The notes under the pieces: generated by a model
The model's input: only the letters and a program-made list of their open reading frames with translations
Told to the model about the DNA's origin: nothing
Databases searched by the model: none
In this document: one piece after another, positions 9,199 through 20,474 of the stretch
How the letters are laid out: the number at the start of each line of letters is the position of its first letter
How positions within the stretch are numbered: position 1 is the first letter of the stretch
DNA from: Pseudomonas sp. P8_229
Lineage (GTDB): Bacteria > Pseudomonadota > Gammaproteobacteria > Pseudomonadales > Pseudomonadaceae
DNA: 64,000 bases
Direction: 5' to 3'
Assembly: GCF_034008635.1 (NCBI RefSeq)
Contig: NZ_CP125378.1
Span: 2,470,001-2,534,000, forward strand
Translations under genes and position numbers: made by a program

Positions 9199-9606
9199 TC
9201 ACTTGGTGACTAATTCATCTTCCTGAAACTGATCTTTCACATATTTGATTTCAGTGCGCCCGTGCGGTGCCGGCAGACCGTCTTCACCGAGGTTGACGAA
9301 GACCATCTTCTCCACCGTGAGGATGCTCTTGCGGGTGATCTTGTTGCGCACCTCGCAAGTCAGGGTGATCGAGGTACGGCCAAACTCGGTGGCGGTGATG
9401 CCCAGTTCGATGATGTCGCCCTGGCGCGAGGCGCTGACGAAGTTGATCTCGGAAATGTACTTGGTCACCACGCGCTGATTGCCCAACTGGACGATGGCGT
9501 AGATCGCCGCTTCTTCGTCGATCCAGCGCAACAGGCTGCCGCCGAACAGGGTGCCGTTGGGGTTCAGGTCTTCGGGTTTTACCCATTTGCGGGTGTGGAA
9601 ATTCAT
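9199..9606 (-). CDS. Acyl-CoA thioesterase, hotdog fold
   Basis: 135 residues, one hotdog domain. The motif NPNGTLFGGSLLRWIDEEAA is the conserved helix and catalytic region of the YciA/BFIT/ACOT group, which hydrolyse acyl-CoA to free acid and CoA in the cytosol. The start is the ATG at 9606 because AGGAG sits just ahead of it; a longer frame of 12 more codons would run through that ribosome site. No operon partner is evident. Confidence 0.88.
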   Translation of the reverse strand: MNFHTRKWVKPEDLNPNGTLFGGSLLRWIDEEAAIYAIVQLGNQRVVTKYISEINFVSASRQGDIIELGITATEFGRTSITLTCEVRNKITRKSILTVEKMVFVNLGEDGLPAPHGRTEIKYVKDQFQEDELVTK

Positions 9607-9724
9607 GTTCACTCCTGAGCGTTTGCCGAAAGATGACGCCATCTTGGCAGACCGAGCGGTCAGGCTCCATGAGCCTTCTACTATGGTCGCTATTAGCGAT
9701 CTTCATTTGGCCGACAGAAACCCT

Positions 9725-11334
<1,610 letters not shown>

Positions 11335-11356
11335 TTGACGCGACGGCCTGCTCTCC

Positions 11357-11448
11357 CTGTGGGAGCGGGCTTGCTCGCGAAAGCGGTATGTCATTCAACA
11401 TTGGTGTTGCCTGACCCGCCGCTTTCGCGAGCAAGCCCGCTCCCACAT
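11357..11448. repeat. REP-type inverted pair (family A, copy 4)
   Basis: Inverted arms with GGGAGCGGGCTTGCTCGCGA and complement fill most of the ahcY-metF gap. Because both genes are on the same strand, the pair may tune the amount of message reaching metF. Confidence 0.85.
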
Positions 11449-11494
11449 GGGCCGTGCAAGCCTCACAGGCTTCGTGTTTCCAAGGGTATTTCCC

Positions 11495-12340
11495 ATGTCC
11501 CAAGACCGTCGCTACAGCTTCGAGTTCTTCCCGACCAAGACCGATGCTGGGCAAGAAAAACTGCTCGCCACTGCCCGTCAGTTGGCCACTTACAACCCCG
11601 ATTTCTTTTCCTGCACCTATGGCGCTGGTGGTTCGACCCGTGATCGCACCCTCAACACCGTTCTGCAACTGGAAAGCGAAGTCAAAGTACCGGCCGCACC
11701 GCACCTGTCGTGCGTCGGCGACAGCAAGGACGACCTGCGCGGCCTGCTGAACGAGTACAAGGCAGCCGGTATCAAGCGCATCGTTGCCCTGCGCGGCGAC
11801 CTGCCGTCCGGCATGGGCATGACCAGCGGCGAGCTGCGTCACGCCAATGAACTGGTGGAATTCATTCGTGAAGAAACCGGTGATCACTTCCACATCGAAG
11901 TCGCCGCTTACCCGGAGATGCATCCGCAAGCGCGCAACTACGAAGACGATCTCGCCAACTTCGTGCGCAAGGCCCGCGCCGGTGCCGACAGCGCGATCAC
12001 CCAGTACTTCTTCAACGCCGACAGCTACTTCTACTTCGTCGACCGTTTGCAGGCGCAGGGTGTCGATCTGCCGATCGTGCCGGGGATCATGCCGATCACC
12101 AACTACAGCAAGCTGGCACGTTTCTCAGATGCCTGCGGTGCGGAAATCCCGCGCTGGATCCGCAAGCAACTGGAAGCCTACGGCGATGACAGCCAAAGCA
12201 TTCAGCGCTTTGGCGAGCAGGTCGTCAGCGAAATGTGCGAACGTCTGCTGCAGGGTGGCGCACCGGGGTTGCACTTCTATTCCATGAACCAGGCCGAACC
12301 GAGCCTGGCGATCTGGAACAACCTGAAGCTGCCGCGCTAA
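11495..12340 (+). CDS. metF: Methylenetetrahydrofolate reductase
   Basis: 281 residues, a TIM-barrel flavoprotein. It starts with the typical YSFEFFPTKT and has TYGAGGSTRDRT and the FAD/folate residues ALRGD. It reduces 5,10-methylene-THF to 5-methyl-THF, which methylates the homocysteine released by AhcY. The gene lies after ahcY, separated by a REP pair, so both halves of the methyl cycle sit together. The ATG at 11495 matches the family start; the frame upstream runs into the REP. Confidence 0.97.
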   Translation: MSQDRRYSFEFFPTKTDAGQEKLLATARQLATYNPDFFSCTYGAGGSTRDRTLNTVLQLESEVKVPAAPHLSCVGDSKDDLRGLLNEYKAAGIKRIVALRGDLPSGMGMTSGELRHANELVEFIREETGDHFHIEVAAYPEMHPQARNYEDDLANFVRKARAGADSAITQYFFNADSYFYFVDRLQAQGVDLPIVPGIMPITNYSKLARFSDACGAEIPRWIRKQLEAYGDDSQSIQRFGEQVVSEMCERLLQGGAPGLHFYSMNQAEPSLAIWNNLKLPR

Positions 12341-12361
12341 GCAACACCCGAGCAAGACCCG

Positions 12362-12428
12362 AAGATCGCAATTTTTGACAGTGTTCCGGCTCTGCGAACC
12401 CTGCCAGAAGCTGCGATCTTTTTCTTTT
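12362..12428 (+). terminator. Possible rho-independent terminator after metF
   Basis: AAGATCGCA (12362-12370) pairs with TGCGATCTT (12412-12420), followed by TTTCTTTT. The 41-base loop is long for a classical terminator, so the call is tentative. Confidence 0.45.
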
Positions 12429-12496
12429 AACGCCCGAAACAGAGCTTGTGCAGCCACTTTCTGGCTCTTTCGCGTTTCTCGTCGTAATCTCAAGCC

Positions 12497-13309
12497 ATGC
12501 CTTTGATCACGCAGTTATTCGCCGTGCTGGTTTTTGCTTGCCTGAGCTTTGCCGCTCGGGGCGAGAAGTTGCGTATTGTCACCGAGCCATGGGCGCCTTA
12601 TGTCTACGAAGAGGGCGGCAAGAACCTCGGGCTGGACTACGAAACCACTGCCATTGTGTTCAAGCGCCTGGGGATCGAGGTCGAGTGGCAGTTCCTGCCA
12701 TGGAAGCGCTGCCTGTCGATGCTTGAAACCGGCCAGGCCGACGGCGCGCTGGACATCTTTCACAGCGCCGAACGCGACGCCACCCTGCTCTACCCCAGCG
12801 AACCGCTGTCGGACGTCGAGTTCGTGATGTTCTACGCCAACGACCGCCCGCACCCGTTCCATAAGCTCGAAGACCTCAAAGGCCTGACCATCGGCACCTC
12901 GCCGGGATATCTGTACAGCCCGGACTTCAGCGAATCCTTGCTGTTCACCCGTGAACCGGCGCCAACCCACGAGGCGAACTTCGGCAAACTGCTGCGCGGG
13001 CGCATCGACTTGCTGATCACCGATCGCCGTGTGGGTCAGCATTTGCTCGATCAACTGAATATCCGCGATCAGATCACCGAAAACCCCACCGTCATTAGTC
13101 GTCAGAGCCAATTTCTGGCGGTTCGACGCAATGCCGGGATGGATCTACTGGTGCAGCGTTTCGGCGCCGAACTCAAGCGTTTCAAGCGTGAACCGGCCTA
13201 TGCCGAGCTGAGCGCACGCTACGGCGCAGCCCCGGCCGGCACCGCGCCGCTGGGCAACGCCTCGGCCAGCCGCAAAACCGTTGAGCAGCAGGAAAGCAGC
13301 GCGCAGTGA
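12497..13309 (+). CDS. Periplasmic solute-binding protein, amino-acid type (SBP_bac_3)
   Basis: 270 residues. A signal peptide (cleavage near SFAARG) is followed by a two-lobed binding domain beginning LRIVTEPWAPYVYEEGG, with the typical LDYETTAIVFKRLGIEVEW and ADGALDIFHSAERD. It binds a small polar solute, perhaps an amino acid. No permease or ATPase gene is adjacent, and the last 35 residues are low-complexity Ala/Ser/Gln, so it may serve a distant transporter or act as a sensor. The helicase leader begins right after its stop. Confidence 0.85.
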   Translation: MPLITQLFAVLVFACLSFAARGEKLRIVTEPWAPYVYEEGGKNLGLDYETTAIVFKRLGIEVEWQFLPWKRCLSMLETGQADGALDIFHSAERDATLLYPSEPLSDVEFVMFYANDRPHPFHKLEDLKGLTIGTSPGYLYSPDFSESLLFTREPAPTHEANFGKLLRGRIDLLITDRRVGQHLLDQLNIRDQITENPTVISRQSQFLAVRRNAGMDLLVQRFGAELKRFKREPAYAELSARYGAAPAGTAPLGNASASRKTVEQQESSAQ

Positions 13310-13315
13310 TTGCTC

Positions 13316-13324
13316 TGTTATACT
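13316..13324 (+). promoter_or_regulatory. Possible extended -10 promoter for rhlE
   Basis: TGTTATACT has the form TG-N-TATACT, an extended -10 element, just after the stop of the preceding gene. No convincing -35 is seen at the right distance. If used, the rhlE transcript would have a leader of about 200 bases. Confidence 0.4.
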
Positions 13325-13531
13325 CCGGCGTTCCCGCCAGGCTCACGCCCGGACGCCCGGAACCGTAACAGGCCTCTAGACCCGCTACAGCGCAGCTTTT
13401 CAGCCCGCGCGAGCGCTCCTGACGTGCCTTCGAGACCGCAGCTGGACCGGACGGGATCGCGTCCTCTTAAACGCGATTCGCGCCAGGCAAGACTCCCATT
13501 GGGCCAAGCCCTAACTAAAACAGGATTACTC

Positions 13532-15412
13532 ATGTCCTTTGCTTCCCTCGGTCTCTCCGAGGCTTTAGTCCGTGCCATCGAAGATGCGGGCTATACCGAG
13601 CCTACTCCGGTGCAACAGCGGGCCATTCCCGCCGTGTTGCAAGGTCGCGACCTGATGGTTGCGGCACAGACAGGTACCGGTAAAACCGGCGGTTTCGCCC
13701 TTCCGATCCTGGAGCGGTTGTTCCCCAACGGTCACCCGGACAAATCCCAGCGTCATGGCCCGCGCCAACCGCGCGTATTGGTCCTGACTCCGACCCGCGA
13801 ACTCGCGGCCCAGGTTCACGAGAGCTTCAAGATCTACGCCCGTGACCTGAAATTCGTCAGCGCCTGCATCTTCGGCGGCGTCGGCATGAACCCACAGGTT
13901 CAGGCCATGTCCCGTGGTGTTGACGTGCTCGTTGCCTGCCCGGGTCGCTTGCTCGACCTCTGCGGCCAGGGCAGCGTTGACCTGTCCCACGTCGAAATCC
14001 TCGTCCTCGACGAAGCCGACCGCATGCTCGACATGGGTTTTGTGCACGACGTGAAGAAAGTCCTCGCGCGTCTGCCAGCCAAGCGTCAGAACCTGCTGTT
14101 CTCGGCGACCTTCTCCAAAGACATCACCGACCTTGCCGGCAAGCTGCTGCACAACCCGGAACGCATCGAAGTGACGCCGCCGAACACCACGGTCGAGCGC
14201 ATCGAACAACGCGTCTTCCGTCTGCCGGCCAGCCACAAGCGTGCCCTGCTGGCGCACCTGATCACCGCAGGCGCCTGGGAACAGGTGCTGGTGTTCACCC
14301 GCACCAAGCACGGCGCCAACCGTCTGGCCGAGTACCTGGACAAACACGGCCTGCCGGCTGTGGCGATCCACGGCAACAAGAGCCAGAACGCTCGCACCAA
14401 AGCCCTGGCCGACTTCAAGGCCGGTGAAGTGCGTATCCTGGTGGCCACCGACATCGCTGCTCGCGGTCTGGACATCGATCAGTTGCCACACGTGGTCAAC
14501 TTCGAACTGCCGAACGTCGATGAAGACTACGTGCACCGTATCGGCCGTACGGGCCGTGCCGGTCGTTCGGGCGAGGCGATCTCGCTGGTTGCGCCGGACG
14601 AAGAAAAACTGCTGAAAAGCATCGAACGCATGACCAAGCAGAAAATCGCCGACGGCGACCTGATGGGCTTCGATTCGAGCACCATTGAAGCCGAGAAACC
14701 GGAAGTGCGTGAGCGTCCGGACGTGCGCAATCCACGCAATCCACGTGGCCCACGCGGCGACGGCCCGAATGGCGGCGGTGGCGGCGGTCGTAAAGACAAA
14801 GGCAAAGACAAGGGCAAGGAAAAACCGGCCGGTGAACGTGGCGAGCGTCCTGCCCGTCAGCAGAAGCCGCGCGAAGGCACTCCAGCCCGTGAACAGCGCC
14901 CAAGCCAGCCGCCACGTGCTGCTGCCGATCGCGCACCGGACGAGTTCCTCGACGACGATATCGACAACTTCGGTAACCGCGTTGACTACGTGCCGAAGCC
15001 GGCTCCTGCTGGCGGTCGCGGCCGTCGTCCAGGCGCACCGGCTCAGGGCGCAGGCGCAGGTTCGGGCGCACCACGCGGCGGTCAGTCGCAGGGTCGTCAG
15101 AACGGTCCGCGCAACAGCAACGGTTCGAGCACCGGCACCCCGCCGGCCAAACGCAGCGGCCCGCGCAACGGCGCACCGCGTGATGGTCAGTCGGCTCGTC
15201 GTGACGAGTCCTCCTCGTCGTCGCGCAACCGCCGTCCAGCTCGTGACGATCAGCCACGTAGCGAGCCAGCCGTACAGAACCCGCGCAGCACCGGGCCGAA
15301 GATCATGCACAAGGAATCGAAAGCCGACCGCTTCCCGACGCCTGAGCAGCTCGATCAACTGCCAAGCCGCCCGCGTGGCGAAAAACCAGCACTGCTGACC
15401 CGCAATCGCTGA
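13532..15412 (+). CDS. rhlE: DEAD-box ATP-dependent RNA helicase, RhlE type, with long basic tail
   Basis: 626 residues. The helicase core (about 1-385) has all motifs: Q motif with [16 protein letters not shown] (residues 45-52), [12 protein letters not shown] (160-163), SAT (191-193), and HRIGRTGR. The tail (about 390-626) is low complexity, rich in Arg, Gly, Pro, Asn and Lys, and should be disordered and RNA-binding. RhlE helicases unwind structured RNA in ribosome assembly and with the degradosome. The ATG at 13532 is the family start ([16 protein letters not shown]). About 220 noncoding bases precede it. Confidence 0.93.
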   Translation: MSFASLGLSEALVRAIEDAGYTEPTPVQQRAIPAVLQGRDLMVAAQTGTGKTGGFALPILERLFPNGHPDKSQRHGPRQPRVLVLTPTRELAAQVHESFKIYARDLKFVSACIFGGVGMNPQVQAMSRGVDVLVACPGRLLDLCGQGSVDLSHVEILVLDEADRMLDMGFVHDVKKVLARLPAKRQNLLFSATFSKDITDLAGKLLHNPERIEVTPPNTTVERIEQRVFRLPASHKRALLAHLITAGAWEQVLVFTRTKHGANRLAEYLDKHGLPAVAIHGNKSQNARTKALADFKAGEVRILVATDIAARGLDIDQLPHVVNFELPNVDEDYVHRIGRTGRAGRSGEAISLVAPDEEKLLKSIERMTKQKIADGDLMGFDSSTIEAEKPEVRERPDVRNPRNPRGPRGDGPNGGGGGGRKDKGKDKGKEKPAGERGERPARQQKPREGTPAREQRPSQPPRAAADRAPDEFLDDDIDNFGNRVDYVPKPAPAGGRGRRPGAPAQGAGAGSGAPRGGQSQGRQNGPRNSNGSSTGTPPAKRSGPRNGAPRDGQSARRDESSSSSRNRRPARDDQPRSEPAVQNPRSTGPKIMHKESKADRFPTPEQLDQLPSRPRGEKPALLTRNR

Positions 15413-15427
15413 TTTGACGCTGCAATG

Positions 15428-15464
15428 AAAAATGCCCTGACTCGCAAGAGCCGGGGCATTTTTT
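15428..15464 (+). terminator. Rho-independent terminator of rhlE
   Basis: AAAAATGCCC and GGGCATTTTTT form a GC-capped hairpin with a T run about 20 bases after the rhlE stop codon. Confidence 0.85.
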
Positions 15465-15518
15465 ATGGACGACCCAAACCCGCTTTCCTACAGGGGGAAT
15501 TGTGTTTTGGCGGGCAAT

Positions 15519-15557
15519 AAAAAACGCCCCCGGCCTTTCGACCGGGGGCGTTTTTCT
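15519..15557. terminator. Two-way terminator, mainly for yceI
   Basis: AAAAAACGCCCCCGG and CCGGGGGCGTTTTT form a strong hairpin with A and T runs on both sides, 15 bases beyond the stop of the minus-strand yceI-like gene. It can stop transcription from either direction. Confidence 0.88.
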
Positions 15558-15571
15558 GTGGTGGGGGAAAG

Positions 15572-16147
15572 TTATTTAACTTTCACGCCTTCCAGCGAGA
15601 TATCCAGATCTGCAGTTTGCGAGGTAGGACCTGGGCCCTTGATCCCGAAATCGTTCAGGTTCAGGGTGGTCTTGGCGTTGAAGCCAGCACGCTCGCCGCC
15701 CCATGGATCCTTGCCTTCGCCGTTGAACGTGGCTTTGAAGGTCACAGGCTTGGTCACGCCGTGCAGGGTCAGGTCGCCGGTCACGTCAGCAGTCTTTTCA
15801 CCGGTCGACTTAACGGCGGTGGAGACGAACTTGGCATCAGCAAACTTGCCCACGTCGAGGAAGTCTTTGCTGGCGATGTGCTTGTCACGTTCAGCGTGGT
15901 CCGACCACAGGCTGGCGGTTTTCACGTCGACAGCGATCTTGCTGGCTTCAGGCTTGGCCGAATCCCACGAGAACGTACCGTCGAAATCCTTGAAAGTACC
16001 GTGGATGAAGCTGTAACCCAGGTGGCTGATTTTCCAGTCAACGAAGGCGTGCCGACCTTCCTTGTCGATTTTGTAATCCGCTGCCATGGCCTGAGCCGAG
16101 AGCAGTGCAGAACCGATTGCCAGAGCGGCCAGAGTCTTTTTCAACAT
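15572..16147 (-). CDS. yceI: YceI family periplasmic lipocalin-like protein
   Basis: 191 residues. A signal peptide with AQAMA-AD cleavage is followed by a YceI domain: [22 protein letters not shown], the central [31 protein letters not shown] and the end DLDISLEG. The fold is a beta-barrel that binds long isoprenoid chains such as polyprenyl quinone in characterised homologues. It lies 31 bases downstream of a cytochrome b561 gene, a common pairing that suggests a shared redox or quinone role. Confidence 0.92.
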   Translation of the reverse strand: MLKKTLAALAIGSALLSAQAMAADYKIDKEGRHAFVDWKISHLGYSFIHGTFKDFDGTFSWDSAKPEASKIAVDVKTASLWSDHAERDKHIASKDFLDVGKFADAKFVSTAVKSTGEKTADVTGDLTLHGVTKPVTFKATFNGEGKDPWGGERAGFNAKTTLNLNDFGIKGPGPTSQTADLDISLEGVKVK

Positions 16148-16178
16148 GCTTTCTTTTCCTTTGAGTCGAGGTTGAATT

Positions 16179-16730
16179 TCAGGCTTTGCGACCGAGCATT
16201 CGCGTCAGGGTCGCATCACGATCGATAAAGTGGTGCTTCAATGCTGCCAACGCATGGAGGCCGGAAAAAATTACCAGCGCCCACGCCAGCCAGAGATGAA
16301 TCACCCCAGCGGTATCTGCCTGATCCGGTAGCCCGGAGACCAGTGCAGGAACTTCAAACAGGCCAAACACCGGGATCCCGACACCGTCTGCGGTGGAAAT
16401 CAGGTAACCGGCAATCATCACAGCGAACAGCGCCAGATAAAGAAACCCGTGGCCGAATTTGGCGCCAATGCGGGTCATGCGGCTGTAGCTTTGCAGTGTT
16501 GGTGGCGGTGGGCTGATAAAGCGCCAGAGTACCCGCAACACCATCACACCCAACAACACCAGACCGATGCTCTTGTGCAGATCCGGCGCGTCTTTGCGCC
16601 AGCTGCTGTAGTAATCCAGCCCCACCATCCACAGACCCAGTGCGAACAGCCCGAAGACTGCCAGCGCCACGCCCCAGTGCATGAAGATGCTGACCCAACC
16701 ATAGCGTGAAGAAGAGTTACGTAGCTGCAT
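16179..16730 (-). CDS. Cytochrome b561 family protein
   Basis: 183 residues with four membrane helices and paired His residues ([50 protein letters not shown]) that should hold two b haems. It belongs to the CybB family, which passes electrons between quinone and other acceptors at the inner membrane. The start is the ATG at 16730 ([12 protein letters not shown]); 10 further upstream codons are open but unlike the family. First gene of a two-gene unit with yceI. Confidence 0.9.
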   Translation of the reverse strand: MQLRNSSSRYGWVSIFMHWGVALAVFGLFALGLWMVGLDYYSSWRKDAPDLHKSIGLVLLGVMVLRVLWRFISPPPPTLQSYSRMTRIGAKFGHGFLYLALFAVMIAGYLISTADGVGIPVFGLFEVPALVSGLPDQADTAGVIHLWLAWALVIFSGLHALAALKHHFIDRDATLTRMLGRKA

Positions 16731-16920
16731 TGCCCAAATCCTGTGAGAACTGCGAACCAAGACTAGCGAGTTATCTATCGAATTAAAGCGGAAAATTTTG
16801 CTTTGAAGTATCGAGAAATACGATCAAGAGTCTGTAAGTGGCTTGTTAAGGAAAGATTAAAGGGAAAAGTGTGGCGGGATGTTGTTTCTAAGCAATGGAT
16901 TTTTGTTGGCAGAGCTGGCC

Positions 16921-17008
16921 CTATCGCGAGCAGGCTCACTCCTACAGTTGGCCGTATTCCAATTGGAGAAATGCGATCCCCTGTAGGAGTGAGCCTGCTC
17001 GCGATAGC
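16921..17008. repeat. REP-type inverted pair (family A, copy 5)
   Basis: Inverted arms with CGCGAGCAGGCTCACTCCTA and its complement, in the gap between the cytochrome b561 gene start and the amine oxidase end. Confidence 0.85.
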
Positions 17009-17020
17009 AGTCCTACAGGC

Positions 17021-17050
17021 AAAAAAAAGCGCGGCATAAAAGCCGCGCTT
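17021..17050 (-). terminator. Rho-independent terminator of the amine oxidase gene
   Basis: On the minus strand AAGCGCGGC pairs with GCCGCGCTT around a six-base loop and is followed by a run of T, 19 bases after the stop codon. Confidence 0.88.
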
Positions 17051-17068
17051 CTTCATTCACCGCAAGGC

Positions 17069-18835
17069 TTACTGCGCCTTGGTCTCGGTCGTTGCAGCAG
17101 GCTTGGCCGCTGGCTTCTTCGCCGGTTCAGCCTTTTTCGCAGCAGGCTTGGCTGCGGCTTTCTTCGCGTCGGTTTTGGCCGCCGGCTTTTTCGCCGCAGG
17201 CTTGGCTGGCGCTTTCTTCGCCGGCTCGGTTTTCACCGGAGCGGCTGGTTTCGGTGCTTCCACCGGAGCTGGCGCAGGGGCTGGAGCCGGTGCAGGCGCT
17301 GGGGCCGCTGGAGCTGGAGTTGGCTCAGGCGCCTTCACAGGCTCTGGCTTCTTCTCGTCATCCGAACCACCGAACAGGTTGCTGAAGAAGTTGCCCTTCT
17401 TCGCCGCCACGGCACCCGCCGCGCCTGCTGCTGCAGCCGGAACCACTTTGACCGGTTCAAACGACTTGCCGGCTGCCAGATCTTCAACCTGACTGGCCGC
17501 ACGCTGACCGGTGCGCAGTGCGCCTTCCAGAGTGCCCGGGTACAGGGTGTCGGTGTGTTCGCCGGCGAACGTTACGCGTTGCAGCGGACGTTCCCACAGG
17601 CGCCAGAACTTGCTGATCTGGCCCGGGCCGTAAGCCAGGTAGGCGCCGCCCATCGACGGGTCGGTGCTGTAACGACGGATCTCATAACCGGTGAACGAGC
17701 CACGGGCCTGTGGATAAAACGCGTGCAGACGGATCAGCACCTGATCGACCATCTGCTTGTCGCCGAATGCCTGCATTACGCGAGCGTTGTCGCCGGACAG
17801 GTTGATCACCACGTTGGCGCCGCCCTTCAGCGCAGGCTCGATCCACAACATGCCGAGGCCAGTGTTGCTGTAGATCTCACCGGACATGCGCGCCTTGCTT
17901 TCCCAGACTGGCGTCTTGAACTTCAGCATGATCTGGTCGCGCCAGCCGTAGTTGATGCCCTTGATCGCAGCCAGGTGCTGGGCATCCAGCGCAGGCGTCA
18001 AAGCAATCTTGTTCAGCGCACGCAATGGCACGGCCAGTACGACGTAATCAGCCTGGTAGCCAACACTGCCGACCTTGACGGTCACGCCGTCCTTGTCCTG
18101 ATTGATCGCTGACACCGGCGAGTTGGTCTTGATCGTCTTGATCTGTTTGACGAACGCCTGGGCCAGCACCTGACTGCCGCCGACCAGACGCGAAGCACGC
18201 AGGTCACGGTCGGAGACGCCGCGATACACGCGGTTCTGCTGGGCGAAATACAGCAACGACAGACGCGAAGGTTCGTCGTAGTGAGTACGGATGTCCTGGT
18301 TGATCAACTGGCGCGCGGTGGCCGGCAGATTCTGCTTGTCGAGCCAGCTCGACACGGTGATTTGGTCCAGCGCGTGCAGCGTGCTGGTCGCCGCCGGGTT
18401 CTGCGGGTCGTCGATCGAGCGCGCCAGATCGTCGAGGGTTTTCTGGTAGCGCTTCAAGGCGTCGGCGGTGACCGGTTGCTTGGTCGCCAGATCAGCGGCG
18501 GAGAAATACTCGCCGTCGATCAGATAACCCGGCGTACGCACGAATTCCGGAGCCGGCGTGGTGCCCAGCTTGAAGGTCGAGACGTACTTGTTCAGCACCG
18601 GTTGGGTCTTGTCGTTGCCGATCCACTCGCTGGTGGCCATGCCGGAGCGACCGCCCAGGCTCGGTTTGGCCTCCAGCAGGGTGACCTGCCAGCCCTTGTT
18701 CTGCAGCTCGTAAGCCGCGGTCAGGCCCGACAGGCCGCCGCCGATCACAATTGCGGTTTTATCCTTGGCCAGCGCCGTAACGCTGAACAGCCCCAACATC
18801 ACCAGCGCACAGGCGCGCAGCCAACCGACAGACAT
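17069..18835 (-). CDS. Secreted flavin amine oxidase with a Lys/Ala/Pro-rich tail
   Basis: 588 residues. A signal peptide (cut near ALA-KD) is followed by the FAD-binding motif IVIGGGLSGLTAAYEL and LGGRSG. The C-terminal FAD contact RVTFAGEHTDTLYPGTLEGAL ends the oxidase domain near residue 450. The domain resembles monoamine oxidases, which oxidise amines to aldehydes with H2O2 release. From about residue 485 the protein is a repetitive PAPAPAPA and then KKPAAK/AKPAAKK tail, like histone H1 or AlgP, which is unusual on a secreted oxidase. The substrate is unknown. It is divergent from bioA. Confidence 0.88.
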   Translation of the reverse strand: MSVGWLRACALVMLGLFSVTALAKDKTAIVIGGGLSGLTAAYELQNKGWQVTLLEAKPSLGGRSGMATSEWIGNDKTQPVLNKYVSTFKLGTTPAPEFVRTPGYLIDGEYFSAADLATKQPVTADALKRYQKTLDDLARSIDDPQNPAATSTLHALDQITVSSWLDKQNLPATARQLINQDIRTHYDEPSRLSLLYFAQQNRVYRGVSDRDLRASRLVGGSQVLAQAFVKQIKTIKTNSPVSAINQDKDGVTVKVGSVGYQADYVVLAVPLRALNKIALTPALDAQHLAAIKGINYGWRDQIMLKFKTPVWESKARMSGEIYSNTGLGMLWIEPALKGGANVVINLSGDNARVMQAFGDKQMVDQVLIRLHAFYPQARGSFTGYEIRRYSTDPSMGGAYLAYGPGQISKFWRLWERPLQRVTFAGEHTDTLYPGTLEGALRTGQRAASQVEDLAAGKSFEPVKVVPAAAAGAAGAVAAKKGNFFSNLFGGSDDEKKPEPVKAPEPTPAPAAPAPAPAPAPAPAPVEAPKPAAPVKTEPAKKAPAKPAAKKPAAKTDAKKAAAKPAAKKAEPAKKPAAKPAATTETKAQ

Positions 18836-19058
18836 TCAGCGAACTCCGGAAATACACGTAGGAAAAAGCAGTTTTGCGGGTCAGACGACCCAAAGAACCG
18901 CGAAGAATACGTCAGCCATCAAAACGCCGCCAGCGACGTCTATCGGCCCATACAAAGTAGCTCAATCGACGCAATGGGTTGTCCTGGCGCGATGCATTGC
19001 ATAGGCTTGCGCGATTGTTCGCCCGCGCCTGACGCGAGCCGCCTCGAGGAGACTGTAA

Positions 19059-20465
19059 ATGGGCCTGAATAACCAGTGGATGCAACGCGACCTCGCGGTG
19101 CTGTGGCATCCCTGCACCCAGATGAAAGACCACGAACAGCTGCCGCTGATCCCGATCAAGCGCGGTGAAGGCGTGTGGCTCGAAGACTTCGAAGGCAAGC
19201 GCTACCTCGACGCCGTCAGCTCCTGGTGGGTCAACGTGTTCGGCCACGCCAACCCGCGCATCAACCAGCGCATCAAGGATCAGGTCGATCAACTGGAACA
19301 CGTGATTCTTGCCGGTTTCAGCCATCAGCCGGTGATCGAACTGTCCGAGCGTCTGGTGAAGATGACCCCGGAAGGCCTGAACCGGGTGTTCTACGCCGAT
19401 AACGGTTCGTCCTGCATCGAAGTCGCGCTGAAAATGAGCTTTCACTACTGGCTCAACCGCGGCCAACCGAACAAAAAGCGCTTTGTCACCCTGACCAACA
19501 GCTACCACGGCGAAACCATGGCAGCGATGGCCGTTGGCGACGTGCCGCTGTTCACCGAAACCTACAAAGCCCTGCTGATGGACACCATCAAGGTGCCGAG
19601 CCCCGATTGTTACGGGCGCCCTGAAGGCATGAGCTGGGAAGAACATTCGCGCAACCTGTTCGCGGCCATGGAACAGACTCTGGCCGAAAATCATGACAGC
19701 GTCGCGGCAGTGATCGTCGAACCGCTGATTCAGGGCGCCGGCGGCATGCGTATGTATCACCCGGTGTACCTCAAGCTGCTGCGCGAATCCTGCGATCGCT
19801 ACGGCGTGCATTTGATCCTCGACGAAATCGCTGTCGGCTTCGGCCGCACCGGGACCATGTTCGCCTGTGAACAGGCCGGCATCCGCCCGGATTTCCTCTG
19901 CCTGTCCAAGGCCCTGACCGGCGGCTACCTGCCGCTGGCCGCATGCCTGACCACCGATGAGGTCTACAGCGCGTTCTACGACGACTATCCAACCTTGCGC
20001 GCCTTCCTGCATTCGCACAGCTACACCGGCAACCCGCTGGCCTGTGCGGCGGCACTGGCGACGCTGGATATCTTCGAGCAGGACAACGTCATCGAGAACA
20101 ACAAGGCCCTGGCCCAGCGCATGGCCTCGGCCACCGCGCATCTGGTCGATCACCCGAACGTCTCGGAAGTGCGCCAGACCGGCATGGTCCTGGCGATCGA
20201 GATGGTCAAGGATAAGGCCACGAAAGAGGCCTACCCTTGGCAGGAACGTCGCGGTTTGAAAGTGTTCCAGCATGCTTTGGAGCGTGGCGCGCTGCTGCGT
20301 CCGCTGGGCAGCGTGGTGTATTTCCTGCCGCCATACGTGATCACCCCGGAGCAGATCGACTTCCTTGCCGAAGTCGCCAGCGAAGGCATCGACATCGCCA
20401 CGCGTGACAGCGTCAGCGTCGCTGTGCCGAAAGATTTCCACCCCGGCTTCCGCGATCCGGGCTAA
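19059..20465 (+). CDS. bioA: Adenosylmethionine-8-amino-7-oxononanoate aminotransferase
   Basis: 468 residues, a class III PLP aminotransferase. LWHPCTQMKDHEQLPLIPI at the start and SSWWVNVFGHANPRIN are signatures of BioA rather than other class III enzymes. The PLP-lysine lies in LSKALTGGYLPLA. It forms 7,8-diaminopelargonate from KAPA using S-adenosylmethionine as amino donor, the third step of biotin ring assembly. As is usual in Pseudomonas it is apart from bioBFHCD. It precedes rsmE on the same strand, separated by a repeat. Confidence 0.95.
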   Translation: MGLNNQWMQRDLAVLWHPCTQMKDHEQLPLIPIKRGEGVWLEDFEGKRYLDAVSSWWVNVFGHANPRINQRIKDQVDQLEHVILAGFSHQPVIELSERLVKMTPEGLNRVFYADNGSSCIEVALKMSFHYWLNRGQPNKKRFVTLTNSYHGETMAAMAVGDVPLFTETYKALLMDTIKVPSPDCYGRPEGMSWEEHSRNLFAAMEQTLAENHDSVAAVIVEPLIQGAGGMRMYHPVYLKLLRESCDRYGVHLILDEIAVGFGRTGTMFACEQAGIRPDFLCLSKALTGGYLPLAACLTTDEVYSAFYDDYPTLRAFLHSHSYTGNPLACAAALATLDIFEQDNVIENNKALAQRMASATAHLVDHPNVSEVRQTGMVLAIEMVKDKATKEAYPWQERRGLKVFQHALERGALLRPLGSVVYFLPPYVITPEQIDFLAEVASEGIDIATRDSVSVAVPKDFHPGFRDPG

Positions 20466-20474
20466 CCGTGACCG

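Noticed and set aside
13565..15358. 597-codon minus-strand open frame opposite rhlE
   Set aside because: Shadow of the helicase gene; composition Ala/Val/Thr/Arg-rich without recognisable domain.
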